A stretch of DNA of 64,000 bases from Nymphaea colorata (taxonomy: Eukaryota; Streptophyta; Magnoliopsida; Nymphaeales; Nymphaeaceae): assembly GCF_008831285.2 (NCBI RefSeq), contig NC_045140.1:27732131-27796130 (forward strand), written 5' to 3'. Shown here one piece after another: positions 1 to 11,974 of this stretch. Both the position numbers and the translations under genes were made by a program. Position 1 is the first letter of the stretch; each line of letters opens with the position of its first letter. The notes below the pieces were generated by a model. The model did no database searches and had not been told where the DNA came from. It saw nothing but the letters and a program-made list of their open reading frames with translations.

Positions 1-58
1 TACACTATATATATATTTTTTTCATTTGGTTGGGGTGGGCATAGGCGCGCCCCCTGCG

Positions 59-136
59 TGGAAGGGATAACAAAAATTAATGGCATGGTTGACTATATAT
101 AGTCAACCATGCCTTCACTTTTTGCTGCCCCTTCCA
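59..136. repeat. Foldback with perfect 32-bp palindromic core
   Basis: The core at 82-113 is a perfect palindrome, with half-site ggcatggttgactata and no loop. Symmetry about the same centre (97.5) continues outward: a less well matched part (67-81 against 114-128) and then an exact outer 8 bp, tggaaggg at 59-66 against cccttcca at 129-136. The whole 78-bp unit is therefore one inverted repeat. A very short MITE or the remains of one is the likeliest identity; no clear target-site duplication is visible. Confidence 0.7.
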
Positions 137-306
137 TGTTTATATATATATAATTGAAGATTTGCATGGTGGTCTATAAATTTGGCAACCTCTCCACATT
201 ATTGTATCACAAGCTCCACATAAGGAAGTAGTGGCTTCCTAGAGCCGTTCTTTTGTGACCTCTGCATCATCTCTTTTCTTTTGCTTTTTTCTTGTGATCA
301 GCCAAA

Positions 307-357
307 ATGGCTGGCGCCCTTGTTTGGCTCTGCTTACTGCTGGGCCTTGGAATATGA
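307..357 (+). other. Short signal-peptide-like ORF behind a TATA box
   Basis: A TATA-like tctataaat lies at about 173-181. The first ATG after it (307) has the context caaaATGG and reads MAGALVWLCLLLGLGI before a TGA at 355-357. This looks like the hydrophobic core of a secretory signal peptide. No mature protein follows in frame, and I could not find a splice donor leading to a plausible second exon. It may be the truncated start of a secreted-protein gene or a chance ORF. Confidence 0.25.
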
Positions 358-1764
358 CAACTCACAATGGCCAGCGGCCCCGGAGAGAAGAAGTCGGTGG
401 TGGCTGCTTAAACCGAATTCTATAATTTTATTTCATTTTATTTTATCTTTAACCATTACGTTTGAACACGACTTTCAAAAAGGAGGCTCACGGTCACAGA
501 TTTTTGAGCTTTCAAGATTTTCTCCAAGAATCGGCGGCGATGACTCTCTGCCGTCTGTCTTAAGCCGGCCGGTTTGGCATTGGGGTTTTAATTTGCTCAC
601 GACCTGATGAAAAGGACGCGAGCCTCGGCTTTTCTCATCAGCTTTTGCGTTTGCATAAATTCAAACCACTGATCAGGAGATACACTGGTTACAAAAACTT
701 GTATCTGATACGAGAAGCGTTCTTTGAAAAGGACAAGAATCATGAAACCCAACTTTGTGAAAATCAGTCCCCGAACTGGATCCATATGTGTCCTTGGTAA
801 GCAGATTTTATATGAGTCAGATCTGCAACTAAACCAACTCTATGGTTTTCCCAATTAACTCATACGTGCTTTACATTTGCAGAAAAGCGCCACTATTTTC
901 ATTCCTTCTTCCGCATGATAGGAATCGCTTACTCACGTCACTGTTTGATTTAATTTGGCCTGTAGCTAGAAATATAATTGTAGCATGCATGTACAACTCT
1001 TGGAACCTCCGGAGATTATATATGGGCTCAAATTAAAGATGATGCATGTCCAATGGAATTTGATGGGGATCAAGCTCATTAACTCACCACGCATAGCCGG
1101 CGCATGCAGATCAGACTAACATGAAAGAAAAATCACACAATCTTTTATCATGAAGTAATCACGCAAACGGTACTAGAAAACTACTACGGACATGAAGTTG
1201 GCCTGTAACATGAGCAGGACACAGGGGGCAGGTCAATGTCCACCCTTACGATTTATTCCGTAAAGACAAACCCATACATGCATGCATGGCCCAGATTTTA
1301 ATATAAAGAAGATGAAACTTAACAAGAAACAGATGGCGATGATAAATTGTCATGAGCAATGGAGCTGCACACGAAACAGTGCCGTTATAATTCATGAAAT
1401 CTCTTATATTTTTTTGTACGTGAAACTCAGAGAAGCATGTGGAGGCTTTGGTGATTGAGAATCCAAGTATTTATAATACGAGATCATCATCAAACTCGAC
1501 AAACTTCGGCCTAAAGTTCACAATTTATATCGCCAACTTTCAAACGATTCTGGTTTGATGCCTGAATAGGATTTCATAATATAGGATTAGTGAATTAATC
1601 TTTTTCAAACTTGATGTCTAGAGTCTCATATAATTACTTGCAAATTGCCAAAAAAAAGAAAAGAAAACAGAAGAAGACGCAAGCATCAACTGTTAAGATA
1701 TCAATGTATCTTCAAGGTTAATTAAAATATCGGAAGGAGCAGTTGCGAAATTGATTTGCGAATT

Positions 1765-2004
1765 GTGATTGCAAAGAAGTTGTAAGAAATTAGATAGTAT
1801 TGGATCCCAGATCAAAAAGTAAATGATGAAAACGTTGACGGCAAGTCAACAATGAACCTCATCTTATGAATTTAATTTATTCCTATAATTGCACAGAAGT
1901 TGTAAGAAATTAGATTGTATTGGATCCCGGATGAAAAAGTAAATGATGGAAAACGTTGACCGGAAGTGAACTATGAACTTGATCGCATAGTTTTAATTTA
2001 TTTC
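1765..2004. repeat. Two-copy tandem repeat, about 120 bp period
   Basis: Two imperfect copies lie head to tail. The landmark gcaaagaagttgtaagaaat begins at 1771 and its partner gcacagaagttgtaagaaat at 1891, a 120-base offset. The similarity continues through the blocks tattggatccc, aaaaagtaaatgatg and aaaacgttgac of both copies. No coding potential is seen. Confidence 0.8.
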
Positions 2005-2533
2005 AAAAGCCAGTAGTTTATATTTCCATGTTAATGAATAAACCGGCAGTAGTTCTCATTTACATGTAAATGAGAGCATTTCTATAAAGGCCGCCTGCCT
2101 GGGTGCAGGAGGGAAAACTGTAAGATTGAGACATCACTTACTCTAGGGTCGAGCCTTTCTTCCCCAGCGGGGACGAGTTGCAGGGGGAGGAGGCTTACCA
2201 GGGTAGACGAACCGTTTCAGCTTTGTTCGGCTCGTTAAGTTGGCGAAAAGTTTTTTCGTTTGTTGCAACTTGAACAGCTCCTACTACAGTAATGTGTTGT
2301 GCTGCTTCTTCTGTTGCAATATTCTATGACCACAACCATTCTTCTAAGTTAAGCATACATATATGTCATCAAGAACGTACCGCCAAGTTTAGAAGATTGG
2401 GAGTGACTCAATGAAGGAAAAGAAAACCAGGTCTCAATTAGTTACATTAATTCAATACAAATCAATTGACTCTTTAACCAACTTATATATTTTGACGCAG
2501 TCAGTCACTAAGAAGGCAAAAGTGGAAGGCGTG

Positions 2534-2534
<1 letters not shown>

Positions 2535-2610
<76 letters not shown>
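2535..2610. repeat. Compound microsatellite (CT)n(AT)n(AC)n
   Basis: About 16 CT units run straight into about 16 AT units and then about 6 AC units. Dipeptide-repeat open frames across it on both strands are artefacts of the repeat. Confidence 0.95.
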
Positions 2611-5600
2611 GGTACCAACCATTGGATGTACCAATGGCAGCCTGTGATATCTTTCTTTTTACCCTCTTGCATGTAGCCAGGCTGCCACTTGCAGAAACGC
2701 TCAATAACATGTCGCTGACAAGGACGAAATTTAAGACCCTTTTACGAACGAGTATGAACTGCCATTTATAAAATCGGAAGCAGAAATTATTGCGGCCTTT
2801 TCTAGAAGTGTTTCTTTGTGCGTGTCGTTAAGTGCGTCCACGGTTTAGAGTGTTGAAGTAGAAATGTAAGGCTTTTTAATGAAAAGGATTGCAAGGTAGT
2901 GGTTTAGGAAGAAAACTAAAGGAATGATATGCATGCATCTTCCTGCTGACAGGTTCAAGAAATCAAAGGGCATTGCCATTTGAGAAAGGGAAATTGAAAG
3001 AAATAAAAATCATCTGGTTCACAGTCTACTGGCCAACATTTTCCATCAATAAGTTTTTCAGCAAGGACTCGATTGATACAATCTAATATCCCACAATTTC
3101 TGTGCAATTGCGTTTCAGATTGTCAATTTCTTAATTCTGTTTTCAAATTGTAATAAGCTTGCAGATGTATTAAGTTTTAACAACTTAATCATTTGCACTT
3201 GCATCCTTCTTTATATAACTTGCATGTACAATAACAGCCATTAGATATCAAATTTATTTCTGCTGTCCTAGAAAGCCTCTTATCATATTATGCTGTCTGT
3301 CCAATCCACCAAAAGAAAAAAAAAATGAAATGATTGATCCAGGTCTTTTTTACATGCTATAATCATATCCCTGCAGGTATCATGCCCATTTAAAGAAAAA
3401 TTTGCTCCAATGAAAGCAATTCGTTTTTCTGTAACCAAAGACCACCATTTTTCAGATTATAATAAGTATTGGGGACAATAATGTTTAAGAAAATGAGGAT
3501 GAAAGTTCACACTTTACAAACTTCGAGCCGGGGCCCCTCTTTGGTAGCTGTTAGCAGAAGCGATAGCTCAAATCAGGCACTTTTCATATGGGAACCTTGC
3601 CTGTAAAAAAATACTATCAAATATTACCAAAATCATGGTAAAATATTACATATCAAATGAGGGAGCGAATAAGAAAGTCTTTTTCTATGATAGATCGCGG
3701 GGAGCTAGGCTCCTCACCATTAGTTTTGGGACAGTGACTCGACCGGGTCTGGTGGTGCTGATCCGGATAAGTGAAGCAAGGATTACCCAGATCCAACCAC
3801 TGGTAAGAAGGTCTCCTCCCTTGAAGGCCAACCAGCCATCGTTTTATTTAGATGGAGGACGCCAATTAGATGGAGGCCTTGTCTCCATCAAACGCGGCGC
3901 CCTGTCCCCCCCGTCAACCTTCAAGGTCGTTCGGTAACAGACGGCCGTGACAGAAATCGTCGATGACGTTCTTTTGTTCCTCGGCACCAAGCGACCCGGT
4001 CGGGACAATGCACACTCGTTACCTTCATTCACGTCCCCTTTTTTATTCTGATGAGTCGGTTTTCATTAGTCAGTCAAGCAGAACAATCCATGTGTAGCAA
4101 ACAGCATTCTGAAAATCATTTTCGGACCAAAATCATAGCGGGTGTCTGGACAACTTCATTTGATGATTTTTAATGAATTTTGAAAACTTGGTTTACTTTT
4201 GTGTTTGGGTTATACACCCAAAACTTGGGCTTTTATAAATAACCTGAGGAGAACAAGTTTTTTCAAAACCTAGTTTTCCTCAAACTATGTTTTGATGGTA
4301 TCAAAACACTCAAGCAGCTTGGTTTAGAATTTATATCGTTAGTTTAAGGGAAAACTAAAAAAAAAAAAAAGCTGAGAAATAAGAGCTACAGAAATGAAAA
4401 GAATATATACAAAATAAATAAAATTTAACGTATGCCCACGTAGTCACGGAAAGACTACAAGAAGATGAAGATACCATAAGTTCAATATCGGAGGGCCGGC
4501 TATGAATTTCTTGAGTCTGCCTATTCTTCCTAACAACTACCCGAGCGAGGGTTTCCTTCCCCAGCTACATGTTCTTCATTTTCCCATAGTCAAAGCCATG
4601 TCCGCATCTTATCAATGACAAAGGTCATGTCATGCCTTCTACGCAATATTCGAGTCTTCTAAAACATACATATCTTCAACAACGTGCTACCTAAGTTCAG
4701 AAAAAAATATTATGAGTGACGCAAAGAGGGACGAAAACCCCAGGTCTGTCTAGCCACTATCCTACATATTCACCACAAGGCACAAGCTCCCAAATTAATC
4801 ACTTTATTGGAGCGTAAGGTCTTGCAAAACAACGCACTTGACCGAGCAATGATCGATAATCTTCGTTTGAAAGTTGAAACCGAACATGGGATCAACTTTT
4901 TTATAACTATCCATCAAGAAATGGTAGGTCCACAAAAGCAGATCCAATCGTTTACCGTTATATTAAAGTTGATAGCACTAAGTTAGGTATTTTCAACATA
5001 TATATTAAGGGTTTTCCAAGAACTGACGCCCGAACGGTGCTCATCGAACGATGAAAATTTCGACGTAATGGAAACCCTGAAAGCCGCGGCCTCCACGCAG
5101 AAATCTAAGGCTTAATTAGGGTTCAATATTATAGACATCATTTAAGTAAGAAACATATGATAGCACTTTAGTTTCCTACTCCTTTCAACCTTTTTGGAGA
5201 GGGTGTGACTGACTTGAAGCCCGCCGTGCCGGCCAAACTGGGCAGTCATCGTTCCGTTCGCGCAGACCAAGAGCTACAGTTAATCGCTGTTTGCGGGAAT
5301 CTTTAGGATGGATGGAAACGGTGACGGTCCCGGACAGTTGCCGGAGACTTTGGCGCCGAGTAGTCGGCGGTTTCTTCCTGGCAAAGTGGTGGCAACGTTG
5401 GAAACAAATTACGCGAATGAAATATGATAGACCAAAACATCATTCTTTTTTTTGCTGGGTTCAGAATCGACCCATTCGGTAGGCAATTCTCAAGGGTGCT
5501 GGATTCCAGCTTTCTTAAACTGTTTTTAGTATAAACGATTTTGTATTTTTAATTGTTTTTATTTATTTTCTTATATTAATTGTTTCAAAATAACTACTAT

Positions 5601-5788
5601 TTTTTGTTGATTGACAACCAGAAAATCGACTGCGTATGAAATCCCGAACGCTCTTTTATTTTTTTGAGTGAGCCAGAGGCTAATCTCATCACTGTGAAGG
5701 CCAAAACCTCCTTCCTTTTCCTTCAATCTCCTAAGGGTTCAAACTGTGCAATATTAACGTATTAATGTCTTCTATTTTGAAGCTGATG

Positions 5789-5790
<2 letters not shown>

Positions 5791-5826
<36 letters not shown>
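5791..5826. repeat. (AT)n microsatellite
   Basis: An uninterrupted run of about 18 AT units in intergenic DNA. Confidence 0.95.
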
Positions 5827-5828
<2 letters not shown>

Positions 5829-6610
5829 CCCGAAATTACAAATTAATAGGGACAAAGTTACAAACTGATTGGAAAGCGGCCGTTCACAAACTACAAATTC
5901 ATATTGCCCGGAATGATACATTTGAAGAAACTTTTTAATCTCTCAATATTAATAGGTTGATTGTTTTGCTCATGTATCTTTGAAAAGAGAAAAAGATATC
6001 ATTACTTGAGTCATTCCAGTAACAAAAAAATGTATCATGTTTGAATCTAATTGGACTTTACGGTGGTAAGAAAAAAAAAGGGATTTTAATTGTAAGATAT
6101 CTAAGGAGAATGGGGGGCGAAGGTGCCTTTTATGATGGAGTAGCGGTTTATGCCAAACCGTCCATTGTTTAAATCTCTGATCATCTTCAATTCATTGGTT
6201 GCACAGCTACCAGGTTGAAGATTGGAGACCCATGAAGGGAAAAACAATGTAGAGAGCCAGTAACAACGTTTAGTCGCTTATGATCCTGTGGTTAAATTAG
6301 CAATAGAAGGTTTGGCATGAACCTCTGAATTGAAGAAAATGTTGTTCTCATTTACGAATAACCTCACGTCTCTGCGTGTTCATAAAAGGATACATTTTTG
6401 TTAGTGCATGGCAAAAGTACTAGGATACCTGACTTCTAACGTGATAATATTTTCATCGCATCCATGAATTTAAGATCAAATCCTCCTTTCCCTTGTACGC
6501 TTAGGCAAGACATTTTAGCAATGTAAATTAGGAATGCGTCTCTCCTGTATCTCTCTCTGTCTAACCTGAGATCTTCATATTTTGATGAGCATCTTTCTAC
6601 CTCAGCCTGC

Positions 6611-6812
6611 CAATCAGGGGTGGAGGGAAGGGGGGGCCCCGCCTAGGCCATTGCCCCATCCTGACAAATGAAAAAAAAATATTTTACATTAAAAAAAATA
6701 TAATTTTTTAAGTGCGCAATATATTTTTTAGAGTTGAATTCAATTTGGCCCTACCCAAATCCAAAGGTTGGACTGTCGGCCCGCCCCTAAGGAAAATCCT
6801 GGCTCCGCCCCT
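6611..6812. repeat. Dispersed repeat, copy 1
   Basis: This stretch shares its order of blocks with 43866-44050: a G-rich start (ggtggagggaagggggggcc), then cctaggccat..gcccc, an A/T-rich middle with a cgcaatatattttttt-like block, then ggccctacccaaatcc and a tggactgtcggcccg-like end. Similarity is obvious by eye but diverged. It ends in a ggctccgcccct motif that also occurs, on the other strand, near 48597. It is probably a fragment of a transposon family. Confidence 0.6.
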
Positions 6813-7729
6813 ATGACGAGATATAAAGAGCCCATTTCCAAGTTCAGATTGGGTTCCCTATCTAGCACGAGTAAAGAGAGAGAGTGTGTCCCATTCTAAT
6901 TTCAGATTGAGTTTGAATACCAGTAGAAGGACATTTTAGAAGAAGAATGACAATGGTCAAGTCTGAACATGGATCTACCTTGGTTGGTTGAACTCCTTTA
7001 CCAGCCAAACAATCTCTTTTAACTCCTCATCGTTTTATAACTCCGAGGAGGACTTGCCAATTCATGATGTAAGTAGAAGTTTGAGCTTTACAGAAGCTAC
7101 CAAAGAAATAATCAAATGTGTATAGTTGCTTTTGAATGCAAAGAGCTTGTATAACATGACAACTTCACATAACTTCCAATTAAGTAGAGCAATGTATGTT
7201 ATCAAGCTCCAACGATATCAAACTTAGAAGTTTGTCCCACCACAGATCGGCAAAAATATCATTGGGTATAAATTAAACTATGGACAAAAAAAAAGAAAAG
7301 CATGCAAGAAATATATATTATTAAAAGATGTTCTCATCATTGGCCTAACTTTGAACGGCGCCAATGAAAAGGAAGCGATGCAAAAAAATTGGCCGATTTT
7401 TTAATATCGTCAAATTGGCCTCGTGTTTCGAACCGAAAATAGACCATTCAAATTGAATCAACTAGTTCGTTATTGTCCCTCTTTTATTTTGAGATTTTAC
7501 AGCTATAAAGCTGATTTTCTCTGAATCGCCAGCCAGAAAATTGATCAATGTGAATTGGATTTTTTGTAGATTTTTTTTTTCATTTTTTAAAAATATTCTT
7601 CTGTTTTTGAAATTTTAATTTAAAATAATACCTTAAAAAGACCAATCAAATTCATGTTTCCCATTTTTGGCTTTGATTTTTTTCCATTTCATTCCCAAAA
7701 GTCCTTTTATGGATCGACATCGTCATCTC

Positions 7730-7736
7730 TATATAG
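7730..7736 (+). promoter_or_regulatory. TATA box of the defensin-like gene
   Basis: TATATAG lies 91 bases before the ATG of the defensin-like gene at 7821, a normal distance for a plant core promoter with a short leader. The diverged second copy has TATAAAAT at about 11590 at a matching place. Confidence 0.5.
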
Positions 7737-7820
7737 ACACCTTCTATCAGCAGCCCTTTTCACCAAAGAAATTAACTAGCGGCCAAGTCCAATTGGAGGG
7801 AACCATCAACGAAAGAAGCC

Positions 7821-8190
7821 ATGAAATCCCAGACGTTTCTGTTGGTCCTCATAGCCATCCTCATCTTCTCTTTCGGTAAGCCTATTTAACTCGCTGCTTT
7901 TGCCATCATCATCCTCCTTCTCGTCTTCAACATGAAACCTACCATCATCATCATCACGACTTTTAGCTGCTGGATTGTTTTTAAATATTGCTTGGTTGGG
8001 CGCAGGTACGCAGGAAGCATTTTCCAGAGTGGTGGCCGAGGGTAAGCTGCCATGCAGCAAGGTGCTGGACGATAAAAACTGCGTGCCGCTGCAATGCAAA
8101 CTAGAGTGTGCAACTCAATACGAGGGGAATGGTGTATGTACAGTGCGCATCGATCGGCCTCCTATGTGTGTCTGTTCTTACCCTTGTTGA
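7821..8190 (+). CDS. Defensin-like secreted cysteine-rich peptide
   Basis: Two exons, 7821-7875 and 8006-8190, are joined across a 130-base intron (GTAAGC...GCAG) and encode 79 residues. Exon 1 is almost exactly a signal peptide (MKSQTFLLVLIAILIFSFG). Exon 2 codes the mature peptide with eight cysteines, ending in a CVC-x3-C signature. Signal-peptide exon, intron, cysteine exon is the classic layout of plant defensin-like (DEFL/LCR) genes. These are secreted, disulfide-folded peptides that act in defence or in cell-to-cell signalling, for example in reproduction; which applies here cannot be read from sequence. I know no close named relative. A TATA box lies at 7730. A damaged duplicate lies at 11563-11859. 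The ATG chosen is the only one giving a signal peptide in the spliced frame. Confidence 0.85.
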
Positions 8191-9429
8191 AATGACACCT
8201 TTATAGAAGGCGAAGGATCAAATGGCGCTCCTCATGAATGAAAAAAATCCTTCCCCTTTCTGTTGTCAACCAAACAAGAACTTTAACTTCTTATTGCCAT
8301 CTTAGGTTCTTCTAGTTGAGTTCAATGTAAGAAGTTTAACTACAAGCTTATGTAACAGTACATCAGATGTATCCAATGTCTCATGCTGCTCTGTATTTGA
8401 AGTTAAAGATGCTATCTAGATGGTTAATTTTATGATGGATCAGTCCTTGGGTTGATATAGTCCGGCGTGCATATAACTACAGTCATTTTGAATCATTATA
8501 AGTAAAAGCCTATCAAAACCTCCATGTAAACTAATTAATGTGGTTGTGGACATATATTCTTGGTTTATAGAAATTGTTCATCTGGTTTTGGAATTTTGAG
8601 AAGGAAATCGAAATAGGATTTCTAAAGTTTATGTCACGGTTCTTTTTAAATGCATTTGAGTTCCACAAGACCAATCTCGAGCTCCAAAGTAGGGAGGTCA
8701 GCAGATCTGATTCAAATAAGGTATACCCTTAACCATATTTGTTTGTTCAGATTTTCACATATTAGAATTTGACCAAAGAAAAGTCGTATCTGAATCTGAA
8801 TCAAAAATCTGATTTTAAGATCTGTATTTGATCCAAATCTGATTTTTACATTTATATCTGAATCCAAATCCGAATTTTGAACCGAATTTGGCCGATTTTC
8901 AAGATGGAAGGGCATTAGATATATGATTTTGTTTAGAAGTAAATCTGATTCAAATCCACATTCAAATCCATCAGCTATTTATATATATCTAAATCCAAAT
9001 CTGATTGGATGTCATTTCTTAAATCTGAATATGATCCAATTTCTTAAACGGATATTATTATTTTTTACTTATCCGAACTTTTTTTGGGTTCGGTTCAATC
9101 AAGATGTTCGATCCAAATCAAACATATTGGCATACCACGTCCAAAGTACACATTCTTACACCAACCAAGTCAGAGGTCAATTGCAACACATTAATAAGCC
9201 GTGTAACTTGTATCGAGTTTGAGATGAAAGAAGTTACAACCTTATGATATTGAGATAGAAAAGAGAGACACCTGGTCGTCTCATTATGATAAACTCGTTC
9301 GCGGATTGAAATGATCAAATTAGCACCATATAGACATGTCATGATATGGGCGCTTGTCGCTTACCAAGGCACACGCATGTGAATCGACTTTTCATTAAAA
9401 ATATAGATTACATACTTAGTCTTTAGATT
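8191..9429. other. Intergenic, degenerate AATC/GATT-rich sequence
   Basis: This is the 3' flank of the defensin-like gene. From about 8700 to 9120 it is dominated by imperfect repeats of words such as aatctgaatcc and gatccaaatctg on both strands, a pattern common in old plant repeats. Open frames here (for example at 8712-8915 on the minus strand) mirror that composition, and I do not think they are genes. Confidence 0.6.
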
Positions 9430-11023
9430 TGGTACTCTACTACTGCTAAGGCTAAACTTCCGTAAGCAGGCTTGCAAATAATATTTGTGACAAGCAACAA
9501 GGCTTCTCCAGTTCGAGCAACTGCATCTGCACTCAAGCCAATACTTTACACAATTAAAGTGACAATTCGGAAAATTTGGAACACTAATTCGGAAAAAATT
9601 TGACAGGAAGCACACAATCGACTCAACTCTATCAGCATGCAGTCGGCAAGTCCTAGAAACTAAAATCACAAAACTGCATGCGCAAAACCAATTGATTCGA
9701 TATTTCAATTTGAATAGACAATCCTTGATATTTTAACAACTCTTCATCCTTTATTTCGTTTTCCATCCAGTTGTGTTTGATAACCTCGGCTCTCAAATCT
9801 GAGACTGCATAAAAAGGAACGAAATTGAGGATCTCAGTAGCATGGACCATCTCCAAAATGACCCTGCCATGACTGCTAAGTAGCAGTTTCCTTCCTAATA
9901 TCAAACCATCTTTCCAAAGGATGTCTGCACAGAATTTTCCTTACTCATTTTCCATGAAGACCACTTCAATGATCCAGGTTGATAAGTCTTTACTAAGCCA
10001 GTAAGGTTTAAAAATTCCAGTTCGCAGCCACAACTTTATTACTCTTTCAGCATGATAAGACCAATTTTGCTTTCAAATCACTTCCACACAAGCAAGCCAT
10101 ACCTCCCTTTCCACGTCTCCAGCTTTTCTGCATGAACTTTTGATGTTTGGCCTGATCTCTAAGACACCATACTTCCAAATTACAATGCTGAAAACCAGGC
10201 TCCAGCATTTTTTCATCTCTTTGCTAGGTAGTTTTCTATTAAACCACCAAACCAACTCTGCACATATGTCTCTGACGGGACTCCGATCAATACCAAACCA
10301 CCCTGTCCAGATGTTTGCAGCAAAAGAACAAGTAAAAAGAACATGGTCATGTATTTCCACTTGTTTTCTACACAGGAAACAGATCGAGGCTAAGTTCAGA
10401 TCAAATCCTTGCGCCCTCACTTCTGTAGGTAGCCTCCCAAAGCTTCCAATATAGACTACCCAACAACCCCTTGGAAACGAACCAGACAACCATATTTTCC
10501 TCCTCCAATTGATAACAGTACTCTTAGATCGAATCCTTTCCCATATTTGAGTCCTTGTCATGATTGGACTGTTGCTATTTTTTTTCATAATGTCCTTTCA
10601 TGAAGGGAACCATTTGCTTTTCAATTTTACATGTCCAAGTTCTTTTAAGATTGAGAGACTTTTTTCTACAGGTTCTTGCCCAAACATTATCCTCTTGTCA
10701 GGAACTTGCACCCCAAAAAAGCCAGATTGGCCACATTCTGTTCCTGTAATTTGCAGAATCCAACATCTCCCTCTAAATGTGGTCTAGCCAACATCTTCCA
10801 AGCAACTAGTGTGCTTTCCGATCAGCCTCTTTATCGTCTCCATCTTTTTAATCATAGTTGCTGGGCACTTTAGGACCACCGTCCAGTAGATTGGTAGAGC
10901 CTGAAGAACAATCTTGATCAAACAGATTTTTCCTCCAAAAGGACAGTAATCTGCTTTTCCATAAACACACTTGCTCTGCACTTTGAGAAGGTGGGGTCGG
11001 CATAGGTTAATCAAACACATCAT
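9430..11023 (-). mobile_element. Decayed LINE (non-LTR retrotransposon), 3' part
   Basis: Read on the minus strand, this is the C-terminal part of an L1-type plant LINE polyprotein. At 10784-11023 the frame holds the end of the reverse-transcriptase region (a GGKICLIKIVLQALPIYW block followed by an IxxIKRLI-like stretch). At 10073-10588 a 171-codon frame has the zinc-binding reverse-transcriptase domain (zf-RVT: CFLCRKQVEIHDHVLFTC then AANIW). At about 9440-9900 lies a frameshifted RNase H-like tail (FPNCHFNCVK, then ADAVART in another frame). Stops and frameshifts separate the parts, and the endonuclease and core RT are absent. It sits between the two copies of the defensin-like duplication. 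It is inactive. Confidence 0.8.
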
Positions 11024-11051
11024 TTTGATTCCAGAAATCTGGAATCAAAAT
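11022..11051. repeat. Short perfect hairpin beside the LINE remnant
   Basis: Arms of 13 bases (attttgattccag and its complement) flank a four-base aaat loop, immediately beyond the 5' end of the minus-strand LINE remnant. It may be chance or a junction scar; no function is assigned. Confidence 0.6.
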
Positions 11052-11562
11052 TCCGTCGACCGTAGTTTCGAAATCGGTTGTTAATATCATAAGGTAGTTT
11101 GGCTTTTTAAAAGGCCGAACTCAAATTCATTTTTGAATGGAAAACAAGTCTGACTAGTATTGGATCCACATTTTGATCATAAAAGATTTAACAATTCAGA
11201 TTTATGGAATTAGATGCTCGCTCACATTCACATATATATGAAAATACCTCATTGGTTGGGGAAAAAATGTTATAAACCAAAAATAAGAAGCCAATTTCAT
11301 CCGAATCTAGTTATACACAGGCGGACCATTCTAAGAATGCTGGTGAAATTTCCTGCACAGCGTCCGGTAGCCGGTTCTAATAGACTACTCTTTCAAAAAG
11401 GAACATGAAGATCAAATGACTTCAAAATTATCCCAAAAAAGCAAGGGAAAAATAAATATTTTCTTTCCTGTGACACTCTGTGGCAATCTATCTATATATG
11501 TATATCCTAGATTTCAATGATTTACTCACTCATCAATGCAAGATTTTTTTTCCAGATACCAT

Positions 11563-11859
11563 TTATGGCTCTCTCTCTCTCTCTCTCTCTATAAAATCAT
11601 CTTCAATCAGCAGGCCTTTCCCATCAAAAAGTCCAAGTAGAGGGAACATTCATTAGCTAAAGAAGCCATGAAATCCCATATGTATACGCTTCTATTGATC
11701 CTTATAGCCATCTTCTTCTTGTCATCCTGTAAGCTCACCGCTTTTGCCATCACAATCTTCATCCTAGCCTTCGTCGTCGTTGTCATCAACAAGAAACCTA
11801 TCATCGTGATCAGTATGACTGCACCTTCTGGATTATCGGTCATGCACACCCAAATTTGA
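11563..11859 (+). pseudogene. Broken copy of the defensin-like gene
   Basis: The 5' part of the defensin-like gene is repeated here: a (CT)11 run, TATAAAAT (about 11590), a gaagccatgaaatccc start block (ATG at 11668), a signal-peptide-like exon and the beginning of the old intron, recognisable to about 11834. The splice donor (tcct|gtaagc) survives, but the eight-cysteine exon 2 is gone. Without splicing, the ATG reads through the former intron to a TGA at 11857-11859. This gives 63 residues of mostly hydrophobic sequence with no cysteine framework. I call it a pseudogene; an expressed small hydrophobic peptide is possible but unsupported. Confidence 0.75.
11569..11590. repeat. (CT)11 microsatellite
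   Basis: A pure CT run directly upstream of the TATA-like box of the broken defensin-like copy. The intact copy has no such run at the matching place. Confidence 0.95.
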
Positions 11860-11974
11860 AAAACGACCTTTATGTTATAATTTCTTATCAGCAGGCCAGA
11901 TGTTTTTTAATGATAAATTTTCAAAAGCAGTAGTGGAAGGTCCCCGCTGACAGAAGTCCTCCCAATTTATGGTG

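Larger units (their letters stand above)
1..7706. other. Gene-poor intergenic region
   Basis: I see no convincing gene here. Open frames are short, lack exon-like continuation and resemble nothing I know. The stretch is AT-rich and holds a palindromic foldback (59-136), a 16-codon signal-peptide-like start behind a TATA box (173-357), a 120-bp tandem repeat (1765-2004), a compound microsatellite (2535-2610), an (AT)n run (5791-5826) and one copy of a dispersed repeat (6611-6812). A GC-richer patch at about 3520-4030 contains a 100-codon open frame without recognisable domains. Old transposon debris is the likeliest content of the rest. Confidence 0.6.
7707..9235 (+). repeat. Segmental duplication, copy 1 (intact defensin-like gene)
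   Basis: Two blocks of this region recur downstream in the same order. The promoter-exon 1-intron block 7707-7975 matches 11563-11834. The 3' flank from about 8383 to 9235, including ctagatggtt..gttgatatagtccggcg and a later aataagccgtg..acttgta, matches about 12968-13350. What lies between the blocks in copy 1 (exon 2 and its 3' part, about 7976-8382) is not recognisable in copy 2. The 3' flank is rich in degenerate aatctgaatcc-type words. Confidence 0.75.

Noticed and set aside
2411-2710. Open frames with SLSLSL, YIYIYI or RERERE runs
   Set aside because: They are produced by the CT/AT/AC microsatellite. The same applies near 15400, 18350 and 27200.
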